From NCBI GenBank assembly GCA_037481875.1, contig JBBFKY010000012.1, positions 43,286 through 107,285 on the forward strand: a stretch of 64,000 bases of DNA, read 5' to 3'. The notes below the pieces were generated by a model that was given only the letters and a program-made list of their open reading frames with translations, was not told the DNA's origin and did not search any database. Origin of the DNA: Desulfosoma sp. Lineage in GTDB: Bacteria; Desulfobacterota; Syntrophobacteria; Syntrophobacterales; DSM-9756. The stretch's first letter is position 1. Each line of letters begins with the position of its first letter. Shown in pieces: positions 51,842 through 61,989 of this stretch. Both the position numbers and the translations under genes were made by a program.

Positions 51842-53140
51842 TTAATTTGTCCCGAAAACGCGCTGAAAAATAGTGTCCACATGTTTCAGGTGGTACTTCA
51901 AATCGAACAGTTCTTCCAGCTCTTCTTCCGCTAAAAGGGCTGTCACCTCGGGATCCGACAGCAATCGGTCTTTAAGGTGGCCGCCTTCCTGCCAGACCTT
52001 CATGGCATTTCTTTGGACCAATCGATAAGCTTCTTCACGGGTAAGTCCTTTAGCCACAAGAGCCAAAAGAACTCGCTGCGAAAAAAGCAACCCGCCCGTG
52101 ATTTCCATGTTTTGCCGCATTTTTTCGGGATAGACGACCAGCTTGTCCAGGACACGGGTGAGACGGTTGAGCATATAGTCCAAAAGGATGGTGGAATCGG
52201 GACCGATAATGCGTTCCACGGACGAATGGCTGATATCCCGTTCATGCCACAGAGCCACGTTTTCCATGGCGGCCAAGGCGTTGCCGCGAAGGACTCGAGC
52301 CAATCCCGAAAGATTTTCCGAAGCGATGGGATTGCGTTTGTGAGGCATGGCCGAAGAACCTTTTTGACCGGGGGCAAAGTATTCTTCGGCTTCCCGCACT
52401 TCGGTGCGCTGCAGGTGCCGGATTTCCACGGCGATCTTTTCCACGGAACATCCGATGATGGCCAAGGTTGTAAAATATTCGGCGTAGCGATCCCGCTGAA
52501 TCACCTGAGTGCTGATGGAAGCCGGCTCCAACCCCAATCTTCGGCAGACATCGACCTCGATTTCCGGGTCGATATTGGCAAAGGTGCCGACGGCCCCGGA
52601 AATTTTTCCCACACGTATGGTTTCTCGAGCTCGAAACAACCGTTGGCGGTTTCTTTGCATCTCCGCATACCACAAGGCCCACTTGAGACCAAAAGTGATA
52701 GGTTCCGCATGAATGCCGTGGGATCGGCCCATCATGACCGTGTCCTTGAATTCAAAGGACCGACGCTTCAGCACTTCTAGAAGGCGGTCCATATCTTCCA
52801 GAAGGAGATCGGAAGCTTCCAGAAAGAGCAGGGCGTTGGCGGTGTCCAGCACATCTGAAGAGGTGAGCCCTTCATGAATAAACCGGGATGCTGGTCCCAC
52901 ATGCTCCGCTACGCAGGTGAGAAACGCAATGACATCGTGTTGGGTCTCTTTTTCGATTTCATCAATGCGCTCCACACGAAAGGTCGCTCTTTCTCGAATC
53001 TGTTCCATGGCCCAGGCGGGGATTTCGCCGCGTTGCGCCCGAGCCTCACACACGGCCAGTTCCACGTCCAACCATTTGCGGTATTTGTTTTCTTGCGTCC
53101 AGATACGGCCCATTTCCGGCCGTGTGTATCGATCAATCAT
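51842..53140 (-). CDS. purB: adenylosuccinate lyase
   Basis: This 432-residue member of the fumarase/aspartase superfamily has the signature loop [32 protein letters not shown] near residue 90 and [17 protein letters not shown] with a catalytic His. It opens [20 protein letters not shown] as PurB enzymes do. It removes fumarate from SAICAR and adenylosuccinate in purine synthesis. An AAAAGGA precedes the ATG. It converges with pgi, and the next minus-strand gene begins downstream elsewhere, so it appears to be a single-gene unit. Confidence 0.95.
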   Translation of the reverse strand: MIDRYTRPEMGRIWTQENKYRKWLDVELAVCEARAQRGEIPAWAMEQIRERATFRVERIDEIEKETQHDVIAFLTCVAEHVGPASRFIHEGLTSSDVLDTANALLFLEASDLLLEDMDRLLEVLKRRSFEFKDTVMMGRSHGIHAEPITFGLKWALWYAEMQRNRQRLFRARETIRVGKISGAVGTFANIDPEIEVDVCRRLGLEPASISTQVIQRDRYAEYFTTLAIIGCSVEKIAVEIRHLQRTEVREAEEYFAPGQKGSSAMPHKRNPIASENLSGLARVLRGNALAAMENVALWHERDISHSSVERIIGPDSTILLDYMLNRLTRVLDKLVVYPEKMRQNMEITGGLLFSQRVLLALVAKGLTREEAYRLVQRNAMKVWQEGGHLKDRLLSDPEVTALLAEEELEELFDLKYHLKHVDTIFQRVFGTN

Positions 53141-53191
53141 GGGCTTTTCATCCTTTTCTTGATAATGTTAGCTATTCTGCATTTCAACGAC

Positions 53192-53848
53192 TTAGGTTCT
53201 CTTAGAGAACTGATCCATAGCCTGGTTGGGTGCGAGAAGGATCAGAATATCTCCAGTGCGTATGATAAAATCGGCTTTGGGAATGAAGGTGAGACTCTTT
53301 CCGTCTGCTTGCCGCACCGCCAGGACTTGAATGCCGAACCGATTGATCAGATCCAGCTCCTTCAAGGTTTTTCCCAGAAATTCAGCCGGGGCTTCCACTT
53401 CGAAGATGCCGTGATCCCCGATGAAAGGCAAGTATTCCAGTAGATTGGGATGGGCCAAGCGTCTGGCCAAGCTCACCGCCATATCCTTTTCGGGGAACAG
53501 GATATAATCGGCTCCAACGCGTTTAAGGATCTTCTCGTGTTCTTCACTTAGGGCCTTGGCATAGACTTGGCGCACGCCGATTTCTTTCAGAAGAAAAGTG
53601 GTCAGGATGCTCGCCAGCATATTGGTGCCGATGGTGACCACGGCCACATCGGCTTCGGCGACACCTAAATCCAAAAGGTTTTCTTTTTGCGTGGCGTCAG
53701 CGGTCACGACCACAGCGAGGTCATTTTTGGCATGTTGGACGGCGTCCTTTCGAATATCCAGAGCCAGCACATCAAAGCCTTTTCGGGATAGTTCACAGCC
53801 GAGGTAATATCCAAAATTTCCCAAGCCGATGATGGCGATCCGTTGCAT
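53192..53848 (-). CDS. ktrA: TrkA/KtrA-type potassium-channel regulatory subunit
   Basis: With the ATG at 53848 (AAGGA 7 bp upstream) the protein has 218 residues; an ATG at 53863 overlapping the ktrB stop is also possible. Residues 1-130 are an RCK-N domain with the nucleotide site RIAIIGLGNFGYYLGCEL and VLALDIRKDAVQH. Residues ~135-218 are an RCK-C domain (IFEVEAPAEFLGKTLKELDL). It forms the cytosolic octameric gating ring, which senses ATP/ADP or NAD(H), under the channel encoded just upstream. The ~220-residue length fits KtrA rather than the doubled TrkA. Confidence 0.9.
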   Translation of the reverse strand: MQRIAIIGLGNFGYYLGCELSRKGFDVLALDIRKDAVQHAKNDLAVVVTADATQKENLLDLGVAEADVAVVTIGTNMLASILTTFLLKEIGVRQVYAKALSEEHEKILKRVGADYILFPEKDMAVSLARRLAHPNLLEYLPFIGDHGIFEVEAPAEFLGKTLKELDLINRFGIQVLAVRQADGKSLTFIPKADFIIRTGDILILLAPNQAMDQFSKRT

Positions 53849-53859
53849 GGGCCATCCTT

Positions 53860-55224
53860 TCATCCAATCATGACGGGCTCTTCGGCGTATTCGTAGGAAC
53901 TGGCTCGCTTCCTCGGCTGAATGGCCATAGCCAGCACCAAAGGCCCCAGTCGGCCGATGAACATGAGGCCGATCACCGTCATCTTGCCCCAGAAGGTAAG
54001 ACGTGCTGTGGCTCCAAGGCTAAGACCCACGGTTCCGAAAGCGGAGGTGGCTTCAAAAAGAATTTCTAGAAAACGCCCTCGGCTTTCTTCAATACTCAAA
54101 GGCCCCAGTTCTGTTCCTGCCAAAAAAGCCGTGCCCATAATGACCACCAGAGCGGATAAGACAAAAACGGAAAAAGCGCGACGTTGCGTTTCATCGGACA
54201 AGCTTCTATGGAATGCATACACACAGGGGCTGCCTCGAAGCCGTGATCGGCTGATGGCCAGGAGGACCGCAACCGTGGTGGTTTTCACACCCCCTCCCGT
54301 GGACCCAGGACAGGCTCCGACAAACATAAGGAAAAGGGTTCCCAAGATGGTTAAATCCTTCATTTGGGAGAAATCCAAAGAGTTAAAACCGGCTGTCCGC
54401 GGCGTGATGGATTGAAAAAAGGAAGCCAGAAGTTTCGTGGAAAAAGGAAGTCCCGCCAGGGTTGCGTTCCATTCGCCGGCCAAAAACAGAAAGGTGCCTG
54501 CGCTCGCAAGAAAGACCGTGCTTGAAATGGCGAGCTTTGAATGCAGCGAAAGCCGTCTCCAGGGTCTTCGAAGGCGAACGGCTCGAACGACTTCATGAAG
54601 CACCAGGAACCCAATGCCTCCAAGAATAATCAGACCGGCGACAACAAGAATGACCAAAGGCGAATCCCGGTATCCCATCAGAGAATCGGAAAACAAGGAA
54701 AAACCCGCGTTGCAAAAGGCGCTCACACTATGAAATACCGCATGGAAAACAGCCTGATCCCAGGGCATATGGTTGACAAAACCGCAGAAAAGCAAAACGC
54801 TTCCAGCGCATTCGATGGTTACGGTAAAAACAATGACTTGAACGATGAAACTTCCTAGATGCGCGCTGGGTCCATAGGTGTAAGTGTCCTGAATGAGGAA
54901 TCGGGACTGAAAAGAGACTCGTTGCCCTAAAGCCATAAGAAGCACCGTGGACAATAACATGATACCGAGCCCGCCCACTTGAATGAGAAAAAGCAAAGTC
55001 CCTTGAGCCCACGGGCTAAACTGACTTCCGACGTCGTAGAGGGTCAGACCCGTCACGCAGCTGGCTGATGTGGCCATAAATAGGGCATCGATAAAGGGCA
55101 GGGAGGATCCGTTGGTCAAGGGCAAAGCGCGCAAGGTAAGGCTCCCGACGAGTATAAGGGCGCCAAAACCCGCAACGGGCATCACTGGAGGTGGAAGAAG
55201 ATTCTTTTTTCGATACGACCCCAT
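53860..55224 (-). CDS. ktrB: TrkH/KtrB-type potassium transporter subunit
   Basis: The protein has 454 residues from the ATG at 55224. Four M1-P-M2 repeats are visible, with filter-like loops SASCVTGLTLYDVG, SVSAFCNAGFSLFS, ITPRTAGFNSLDFS and ATSAFGTVGLSLGA. Each carries the single filter Gly of Trk/Ktr channels. CPGSTGGGVKTTTVAVLL is the intramembrane-loop/cytosolic contact motif. It conducts K+ (often with Na+) and is gated by KtrA. The KtrA gene follows with an 11-bp gap or a 4-bp overlap, depending on the start. It is divergent from sfsA. Confidence 0.92.
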   Translation of the reverse strand: MGSYRKKNLLPPPVMPVAGFGALILVGSLTLRALPLTNGSSLPFIDALFMATSASCVTGLTLYDVGSQFSPWAQGTLLFLIQVGGLGIMLLSTVLLMALGQRVSFQSRFLIQDTYTYGPSAHLGSFIVQVIVFTVTIECAGSVLLFCGFVNHMPWDQAVFHAVFHSVSAFCNAGFSLFSDSLMGYRDSPLVILVVAGLIILGGIGFLVLHEVVRAVRLRRPWRRLSLHSKLAISSTVFLASAGTFLFLAGEWNATLAGLPFSTKLLASFFQSITPRTAGFNSLDFSQMKDLTILGTLFLMFVGACPGSTGGGVKTTTVAVLLAISRSRLRGSPCVYAFHRSLSDETQRRAFSVFVLSALVVIMGTAFLAGTELGPLSIEESRGRFLEILFEATSAFGTVGLSLGATARLTFWGKMTVIGLMFIGRLGPLVLAMAIQPRKRASSYEYAEEPVMIG

Positions 55225-55398
55225 GGAATATTTTCCCAGCTGCTGTGTCGGGCGCATCTATAGCATACAAGGGCTGCAGCTGTCCAAAAGGCATTTGTGC
55301 CGCCGCGCTCAGTTTGACTCTGAGGGCTCCGTGACTATAATCAAGAAACTTTATGGCGGTCATTGGCGACTCGTACGAAACTTTATCCTGGACGCATC

Positions 55399-56136
55399 AT
55401 GCACGACGGCCTTCTGCAATCCGTAGCTCTTTCCTTTAACGGCCGGCCTGAAACAGGCTTGGTCCCCGCCGTTTTTCTTGCTCGGCCCAACAGATTTGTG
55501 GCGGAAATGCTGATGCAGGACGGCCGTCGGGAAATGGTGCATTGTCCCAATTCGGGATCTATGAAAGGGTGTTTGGAAGTCGGGGCTGCGGCGCGCTTAT
55601 CTCGAGCGACACCCGGTCGTGGCCGCAAAACAGCTTACACCTGGGAGATGATCCAGATTCGCGGGGTTTGGGTCGGCATCAACACCTCGGTCCCAAACCA
55701 TCTGGCGGCTAAGGCCGCCGAAAAACGGGCCCTGCCCATTTTTCAAGACGCTCTTTCGATACGTCGCGAAGTTTTTGCCGGAAATCACAGTCGCATGGAC
55801 CTGCTTGTGGAAACCACGGCAGGCCCCCTGTGGGTGGAAGTGAAAAATGTGACCTTGGTGGAAAACGGCACGGCCTTTTTCCCGGATGCTGTCACGTCTC
55901 GAGGCGCCAAACATCTTGAGGTTCTTGTGGAAAAGGTACACCAAGGGCACCGCGCTGCCATGCTCTACGTGGTTCAAAGAGCGGATGCCGAGCGGTTTGC
56001 TCCGGCGGATCATATCGACCCGATCTACGGGGAAAGATTTCGATGGGCTCGAGCTCACGGGGTTCTCGTGTGTGTTGTGCGTGCCAGAGTGAGTCCAGAA
56101 GTGATCTTTTTGGAAAAGCTTTTACCGTTTGAGTGA
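55399..56136 (+). CDS. sfsA: SfsA family DNA/RNA nuclease-like protein
   Basis: From the ATG at 55399 the protein has 245 residues (a TTG at 55363 would add twelve; no clear Shine-Dalgarno decides it). Family segments include ARPNRFVAEMLMQDG, HCPNSGSMKGCLEVGA, RMDLLVETTAGPLWVEVKNV with the PD-(D/E)xK-like D...E-V-K core, FFPDAVTSRGAKHLEVL and YVVQRADAERFAPADHIDP. SfsA was named for sugar-fermentation stimulation; the C-terminal half has a nuclease fold. The physiological role is not settled. It lies divergent from ktrB and 79 bp ahead of eno. Confidence 0.9.
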   Translation: MHDGLLQSVALSFNGRPETGLVPAVFLARPNRFVAEMLMQDGRREMVHCPNSGSMKGCLEVGAAARLSRATPGRGRKTAYTWEMIQIRGVWVGINTSVPNHLAAKAAEKRALPIFQDALSIRREVFAGNHSRMDLLVETTAGPLWVEVKNVTLVENGTAFFPDAVTSRGAKHLEVLVEKVHQGHRAAMLYVVQRADAERFAPADHIDPIYGERFRWARAHGVLVCVVRARVSPEVIFLEKLLPFE

Positions 56137-56200
56137 AAAGGGTTGAGGGTTTCGGTAACCACAGGGAGGCGGGTTCGTGGAGAGGACGGTGTCCGCCTGA

Positions 56201-57496
<1,296 letters not shown>

Positions 57497-57524
57497 GTTC
57501 CCTGCCCGCGGGTGCCCTTGTCCC

Positions 57525-58166
57525 ATGCGCATCGCCCTGACGGGAGGGATCGCCTCCGGTAAAAGCACGGTGGCTCAAATGCTTCGGGAAAAAGGCGCTG
57601 TCGTTTTGGATGCCGATGAAGCAGCCCGCCGGGTGGTGCAACCGGGACAAGCGGCCTGGAAGAAACTCAGAGCGCTTCTCGATGCCGGCTATTTCGATGA
57701 GGTCACGGGAGAAATTCACAGGAGAAAACTTCGCGAACGTATTATCTGCGACGATAATCTCCGTGCCCAAGTGAATGCCGCTGTGCACCCTGCAGTGATG
57801 GAAACCATGGAAGCGGAGTGGAGAGACTGGTGCGCTCGAGAGCCCCATCGTCTCGTCTTTTTCGACATCCCCTTGCTTTACGAAGCGGGAATGCATGAAG
57901 CCTTTGACTGTGTCATCGTGGTCTATGCGGATCCCGAAACACAGATCAGGCGTTTATGTCGCCGTGACGGCGTCTCCCTCGAGGAAGCTCGAAAAACCTT
58001 GAATATGCAGTGGCCTATGGATCGGAAAAGGCAACGGGCTCATGTGGTGATTGACAATTCAGGAGACTTGGAAAACACACGCCGACAGGTGGACGCGCTT
58101 TGGAAGAACCTTCTGGAAAGGATCCTTTCATGTCAGCAACACACTTCCACATCCACGATGTCGTGA
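57525..58166 (+). CDS. coaE: dephospho-CoA kinase
   Basis: The start is set at the ATG at 57525, directly before [20 protein letters not shown] (P-loop GGIASGKS), giving 213 residues. [29 protein letters not shown] and [20 protein letters not shown] are CoaE motifs, as is [13 protein letters not shown] in the lid. It phosphorylates dephospho-CoA, the last step of CoA synthesis. The tail overlaps the start of the sdhA gene by 37 bp in another frame, so the two are transcribed together. Confidence 0.93.
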   Translation: MRIALTGGIASGKSTVAQMLREKGAVVLDADEAARRVVQPGQAAWKKLRALLDAGYFDEVTGEIHRRKLRERIICDDNLRAQVNAAVHPAVMETMEAEWRDWCAREPHRLVFFDIPLLYEAGMHEAFDCVIVVYADPETQIRRLCRRDGVSLEEARKTLNMQWPMDRKRQRAHVVIDNSGDLENTRRQVDALWKNLLERILSCQQHTSTSTMS

Positions 58167-59866
58167 TTGTGGGCTCAGGGCTGGCCGGACTCAGAGCGGC
58201 TGTGGAAACGGCCGGGCGCCTGAATGTCGCGCTCATCAGCAAAGTTTTTCCCACACGATCTCATTCCGGTGCCGCCCAAGGTGGGATTGCAGCGGCTTTG
58301 GGCAATGAAGAGCCGGATTCGTGGGAATGGCACATGTTTGATACCGTCAAAGGCGGAGATTACCTGACGGATCAAGATGCCGCGGAAGTTTTGGCCCAAG
58401 ATGCAGCTCGCGCCGTTTATGAATTGGAACACATGGGAGTCCCGTTCAACCGAAACCCTGACGGGACTATTGCCCAAAGGGCTTTTGGAGGGCACACGCG
58501 CAACTTCGGAGAAGCTCCCGTCAAACGTGCGTGTTATGCGGCGGATCGCACAGGGCGTGTCATTCTGGATACCCTCTACGGCCAATGCCTTCAGAGGGGT
58601 TTGCATGTGTATGCGGAGCTTTCCGTCGTGGATCTGGTGGTTCGAGATGGGGTCGTCTGCGGTGTCGTCGCGCTGGATTGGGCCACAGGGGAACTCCATG
58701 TGTTTCGCTCCAAAGCCGTTATGCTGGCCACAGGCGGCTTCGGCAAGGTTTTCAAGACCACGTCCAACTGTTTCGCCAACACGGGGGACGGTGTCTTTTT
58801 AGTCTTTAACCATGGTTTTCCTTTGCAGGACATGGAATTTGTGCAGTTTCATCCCACAGGCATTTACGGCCTGGGTGTGCTCATCAGTGAAGCGGCTCGA
58901 GGCGAAGGCGGCATTTTAAGAAACCGTTACGGGGAACGTTTCATGGAACGGTACGCCCCGACCATCAAGGATCTTGCCGCTCGCGATGTGGTGTCCCGGG
59001 CCATCATGAGTGAGATTCAGGAAGGGCGAGGGATCGACGGCCGTGATTTCGTCCATTTGGATTTAACGCATCTGGGAAAAGAAAGGCTTGCTGAGAGACT
59101 TTCGGATATTTCCTCTTTTGTCCGCATCTATCTAGGAATTGATCCGGCGGAAGCTCCTATTCCTGTTCAACCGACATGCCATTACATGATGGGAGGGATT
59201 CCGACGGATGTGTATGGCCGAGTGTTGGATGTTCAGCAGAAACCTGTTCCCGGCCTGTATGCTGCCGGAGAATGCGCATGTGTGTCGGTGCATGGGGCGA
59301 ACCGATTGGGATGCAACTCCCTGTTGGATCTTGTGGTCTTTGGACGGCGAGCCGGTCAGGACATGTGTCTTCAAGTCCCGAACATGGACCTTTCGCCTTT
59401 ACCCAACGGGGCTGAAGAACCTGTTCGAGAACGCCTGACCCGCCTCAAGGAAAGAACACGTGGTGTTCGACCTGCGGTGCTTCGAGAACGCATGCAGCAA
59501 GAAATGATGGAACGTTGCGGTGTCTACCGAAACCAAAGCGGCCTTGAAAAGGCCCTGGAGACCATTCGTGGGCTTAAGGAAGAATACCGAAACGGTGTGT
59601 ATCTGGATTACCGAGGAGATCTTTACAATTCAGACCTCATGGAAGCCTTGGAATTGGAATCCCTACTGACCTTGGCGGAAGTTATTCTGGTTTCGGCGGC
59701 TTCTCGGCGCGAAAGCCGAGGAGCTCACAGCCGAGAAGATTTTCCTGAGCGGGACGACGAACACTTCCTTCACCACACCTTGGTTTTTCGGGACGAGGAT
59801 AAGATCCGTCTCAGCACAAAACCTGTCTCTGTGACGCGATTTCAACCCAAGCCGAGGGTTTACTAA
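58130..59866 (+). CDS. sdhA: succinate dehydrogenase / fumarate reductase flavoprotein subunit
   Basis: From the ATG at 58130 (AAAGGA upstream) the protein has 578 residues. It has the FAD site [20 protein letters not shown] and His45 in [19 protein letters not shown], the position of covalent FAD attachment. [19 protein letters not shown] holds the catalytic Arg region; [19 protein letters not shown] and [20 protein letters not shown] are conserved. It interconverts succinate and fumarate. Sequence alone does not separate SdhA from FrdA. Only the FeS subunit follows; no cytochrome-b or membrane-anchor gene is found upstream (coaE) or downstream in this window. Confidence 0.92.
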   Translation: MSATHFHIHDVVIVGSGLAGLRAAVETAGRLNVALISKVFPTRSHSGAAQGGIAAALGNEEPDSWEWHMFDTVKGGDYLTDQDAAEVLAQDAARAVYELEHMGVPFNRNPDGTIAQRAFGGHTRNFGEAPVKRACYAADRTGRVILDTLYGQCLQRGLHVYAELSVVDLVVRDGVVCGVVALDWATGELHVFRSKAVMLATGGFGKVFKTTSNCFANTGDGVFLVFNHGFPLQDMEFVQFHPTGIYGLGVLISEAARGEGGILRNRYGERFMERYAPTIKDLAARDVVSRAIMSEIQEGRGIDGRDFVHLDLTHLGKERLAERLSDISSFVRIYLGIDPAEAPIPVQPTCHYMMGGIPTDVYGRVLDVQQKPVPGLYAAGECACVSVHGANRLGCNSLLDLVVFGRRAGQDMCLQVPNMDLSPLPNGAEEPVRERLTRLKERTRGVRPAVLRERMQQEMMERCGVYRNQSGLEKALETIRGLKEEYRNGVYLDYRGDLYNSDLMEALELESLLTLAEVILVSAASRRESRGAHSREDFPERDDEHFLHHTLVFRDEDKIRLSTKPVSVTRFQPKPRVY

Positions 59867-59867
59867 C

Positions 59868-60572
59868 ATGGAATTGACTTTTAGAATTTTTCGGTTTGAT
59901 CCTGCCGTGGATCGAGAGGCTCGCTACCAGACCTATCGCGTGAAGGCGGATCCTACGGAACGGATCCTGGATTGCCTGAACCGCATCAAATGGGAACAGG
60001 ATGGAAGCCTGAGTTTTCGCATGTCGTGCGGGCATGGCGTGTGTGGATCGGATGCCGTGCGAATCAATGGACGATGTGCCTTGGCGTGCCAAAAACTGGT
60101 CAAGGATCTGGCCGAAGCCGACGAGGTGCTCGTGGAGCCTCTGCCGTCTTTTCGGGTACTCAAGGACTTGGTGGTGGATTTGGAACCTTTTTTTGAAAAA
60201 GTCCGTTGGGTGCAGCCTTATCTTTTCAGCGGTTCCAACGTTCCGGAAAAGGAAAGGTTGCAGGCGCCGGAAGAAAGAAAGAAACTGGACCATGTGATTC
60301 GTTGCATTCTGTGTGCCTGTTGCGTGGCTTCATGCCCTGTGACGGCGGAAAACGACCAATTCCTTGGGCCGGCTCCCCTGGTGTGGGCGTTTCGTTACAT
60401 TTTCGACAGTCGAGACGAGAACAAGGAGCAGCGCCTGCGAGCTCTGGACACCAATGACGGAGCTTGGGGGTGCCGAAATCATTTTGAATGCACAAGGGTA
60501 TGTCCTAAAGAGATTCCAGTGACCAAGAGCATCAACTTTATCAAGCGGGAAATCGAAAAGGTGTTGCGTTAA
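59868..60572 (+). CDS. sdhB: succinate dehydrogenase / fumarate reductase iron-sulfur subunit
   Basis: This 234-residue protein starts one base after the sdhA stop, with GAGGG inside the sdhA end. Its [2Fe-2S] ligands are Cys54, Cys59 and Cys74 in CGHGVCGSDAVRINGRCALAC (Asp62 probably the fourth, as in E. coli). The [4Fe-4S] motif is CILCACCVASCP (146-156), and the [3Fe-4S] set lies in GCRNHFECTRVCPKEI. It wires FAD electrons to a membrane quinone site, usually through SdhC/D. With no anchor gene nearby, the partner must be elsewhere or replaced. Confidence 0.93.
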   Translation: MELTFRIFRFDPAVDREARYQTYRVKADPTERILDCLNRIKWEQDGSLSFRMSCGHGVCGSDAVRINGRCALACQKLVKDLAEADEVLVEPLPSFRVLKDLVVDLEPFFEKVRWVQPYLFSGSNVPEKERLQAPEERKKLDHVIRCILCACCVASCPVTAENDQFLGPAPLVWAFRYIFDSRDENKEQRLRALDTNDGAWGCRNHFECTRVCPKEIPVTKSINFIKREIEKVLR

Positions 60573-60593
60573 TCGAGAGAAAGGAGACGGGTT

Positions 60594-60872
60594 ATGTTTC
60601 AGCAAAAGGATGTAGAAGCGAAAATCAGGGAACTCTATCCGGACATCGACAAGTTTGGCATCGGTGTTATGGTGAAAAAGGACAAATTGATCGGTGCCAC
60701 CAATTACGCCGTGCAGTTGGAAAAAGACACACGAACCGCCACTTTTAAACTGGGCATCGACGATGTGAAGCAATGCATGGCGGGAAACCGCTGCGCCCTG
60801 ATCACGGCGGAACTTGCTCAGTTCATCAAGAGGTTCATCGACGAAAACTACAGCATCGCCGAAGCAGGCTAA
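60594..60872 (+). CDS. small protein of unknown function following sdhB
   Basis: This 92-residue soluble-looking protein has AAAGGAG 8 bp before its ATG and lies 21 bp after sdhB. The order is helix (DVEAKIRELYPDIDKFGIGV), beta hairpin (TNYAVQLEKDTRTATFKLGI) and helix (ALITAELAQFIKRFIDENYS). There are two Cys (CMAGNRC) and no membrane segment, so it cannot be the missing membrane anchor. Position and codon use suggest a resident gene co-expressed with sdhAB. I do not recognise the family. Confidence 0.75.
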   Translation: MFQQKDVEAKIRELYPDIDKFGIGVMVKKDKLIGATNYAVQLEKDTRTATFKLGIDDVKQCMAGNRCALITAELAQFIKRFIDENYSIAEAG

Positions 60873-60944
60873 GGGATCGCGTTGCAACCTTTGCCTGCAC
60901 TTAGGCTTTTCCATGTCCTATTCAGACTTTTAAAGGAAACGTAG

Positions 60945-61910
60945 ATGTTGCATTGGCTTCCCGGTCCGTTGAACGGTCTGTTTTCACTCACGTGGCTTTC
61001 GGCGAATACCCTTTTTTGGGTTGTGCCTTTGCTGATAGCGGCTTTTTTCAAGTGGATCATTCCGCTGCCCCAATGGCGGCGAGGGTGTGATCGAGTCTTG
61101 AACAGGATCGCCCAGTCCTGGGTGGCGCTCAATAACGTGGGTTTGGCCTTGACCAAGAAAATTCGCTGGAAGATTCAAGGCGTACGGGATCTGAAAGAAA
61201 AAGGCTGGTACCTGGTTTTGGCGAATCATCAGAGCTGGACCGACATTGTGGTGCTTCAAAAGGTTTTTCATCGAAGGCTGCCCTTCCTCAAGTTTTTCCT
61301 GAAAAAGGAACTGATCTATGTTCCCTTTTTGGGTTTGGCTTGGTGGGCTTTGGATTTCCCCTTTATGAAAAGGTCTTCGGGTGCGGCGGCTCAAAAAAAG
61401 CCGGATGTGCGAGCTCGAGACATCGCCGAAACCCTTAAAGCCTGCGAAAAGTTCAAGCACGTCCCCATTGCGGTGATGAACTTTGCCGAAGGCACCCGAG
61501 CTACGGCATCCAAGATTCTCGAAAAGGGATCTCCCTACACGCATCTTTTACGCCCTAAGGCAGCGGGGGCGGCCATGGTGCTGGCGACCATGAAGGAACG
61601 GTTACACGGCATTGTGGATGTCACGCTGGTGTATCCTGAAGGTCCCGTGAGTTTTTGGCGTTTTTTGTGCGGTAAGGTCCGGGAAATTTGGGTCCATGTG
61701 GAAACTCTGCCGGTGCGTCAAGAGCTTTTGGGCGACTATTTTCAGGACAAAGCCTTTCAGAAGCGCTTTCAGGCTTGGTTGAACGAACTCTGGGAAGCCA
61801 AGGACCGAAAGATCGAAGCCATGAAGCGGGAGTGGCGCGAGATGGCTCGTGTTCAAGAGAGTTCTGTCTATTTTCCTTCGAGTGAGGATTGGGATCGAAC
61901 CAGGGCATGA
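60945..61910 (+). CDS. PlsC-type acyltransferase (YihG-like)
   Basis: This 321-residue protein has an N-terminal membrane segment (LTWLSANTLFWVVPLLIAAF) and an acyltransferase domain. The catalytic NHxxxxD motif is LVLANHQSWTDIVVLQ (~residues 90-105); ELIYVPFLGLAWWALDFPFM and the phosphate-binding FAEGTR (~184-189) follow. The large, basic N-terminal part and this motif spacing fit the YihG/1-acyl-glycerol-3-phosphate acyltransferase-like group, which adds a second acyl chain to phospholipid precursors. AAAGGAAA precedes the ATG. Its 3' end overlaps an open frame of the next gene, but the likely start of that gene lies beyond its stop. Confidence 0.88.
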   Translation: MLHWLPGPLNGLFSLTWLSANTLFWVVPLLIAAFFKWIIPLPQWRRGCDRVLNRIAQSWVALNNVGLALTKKIRWKIQGVRDLKEKGWYLVLANHQSWTDIVVLQKVFHRRLPFLKFFLKKELIYVPFLGLAWWALDFPFMKRSSGAAAQKKPDVRARDIAETLKACEKFKHVPIAVMNFAEGTRATASKILEKGSPYTHLLRPKAAGAAMVLATMKERLHGIVDVTLVYPEGPVSFWRFLCGKVREIWVHVETLPVRQELLGDYFQDKAFQKRFQAWLNELWEAKDRKIEAMKREWREMARVQESSVYFPSSEDWDRTRA

Positions 61911-61989
61911 TGCCGTAGAAGCACTCCATACTCGGTTCTTTCTGGACCGGTCAAGACCCCCTTCTAAGGTCAGAGGGACGAAGCTCGCG

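Noticed and set aside
58130-60572. Calling the flavoprotein/FeS pair specifically fumarate reductase
   Set aside because: Conserved residues are shared by both enzymes, and without the membrane subunit the direction cannot be read from sequence.
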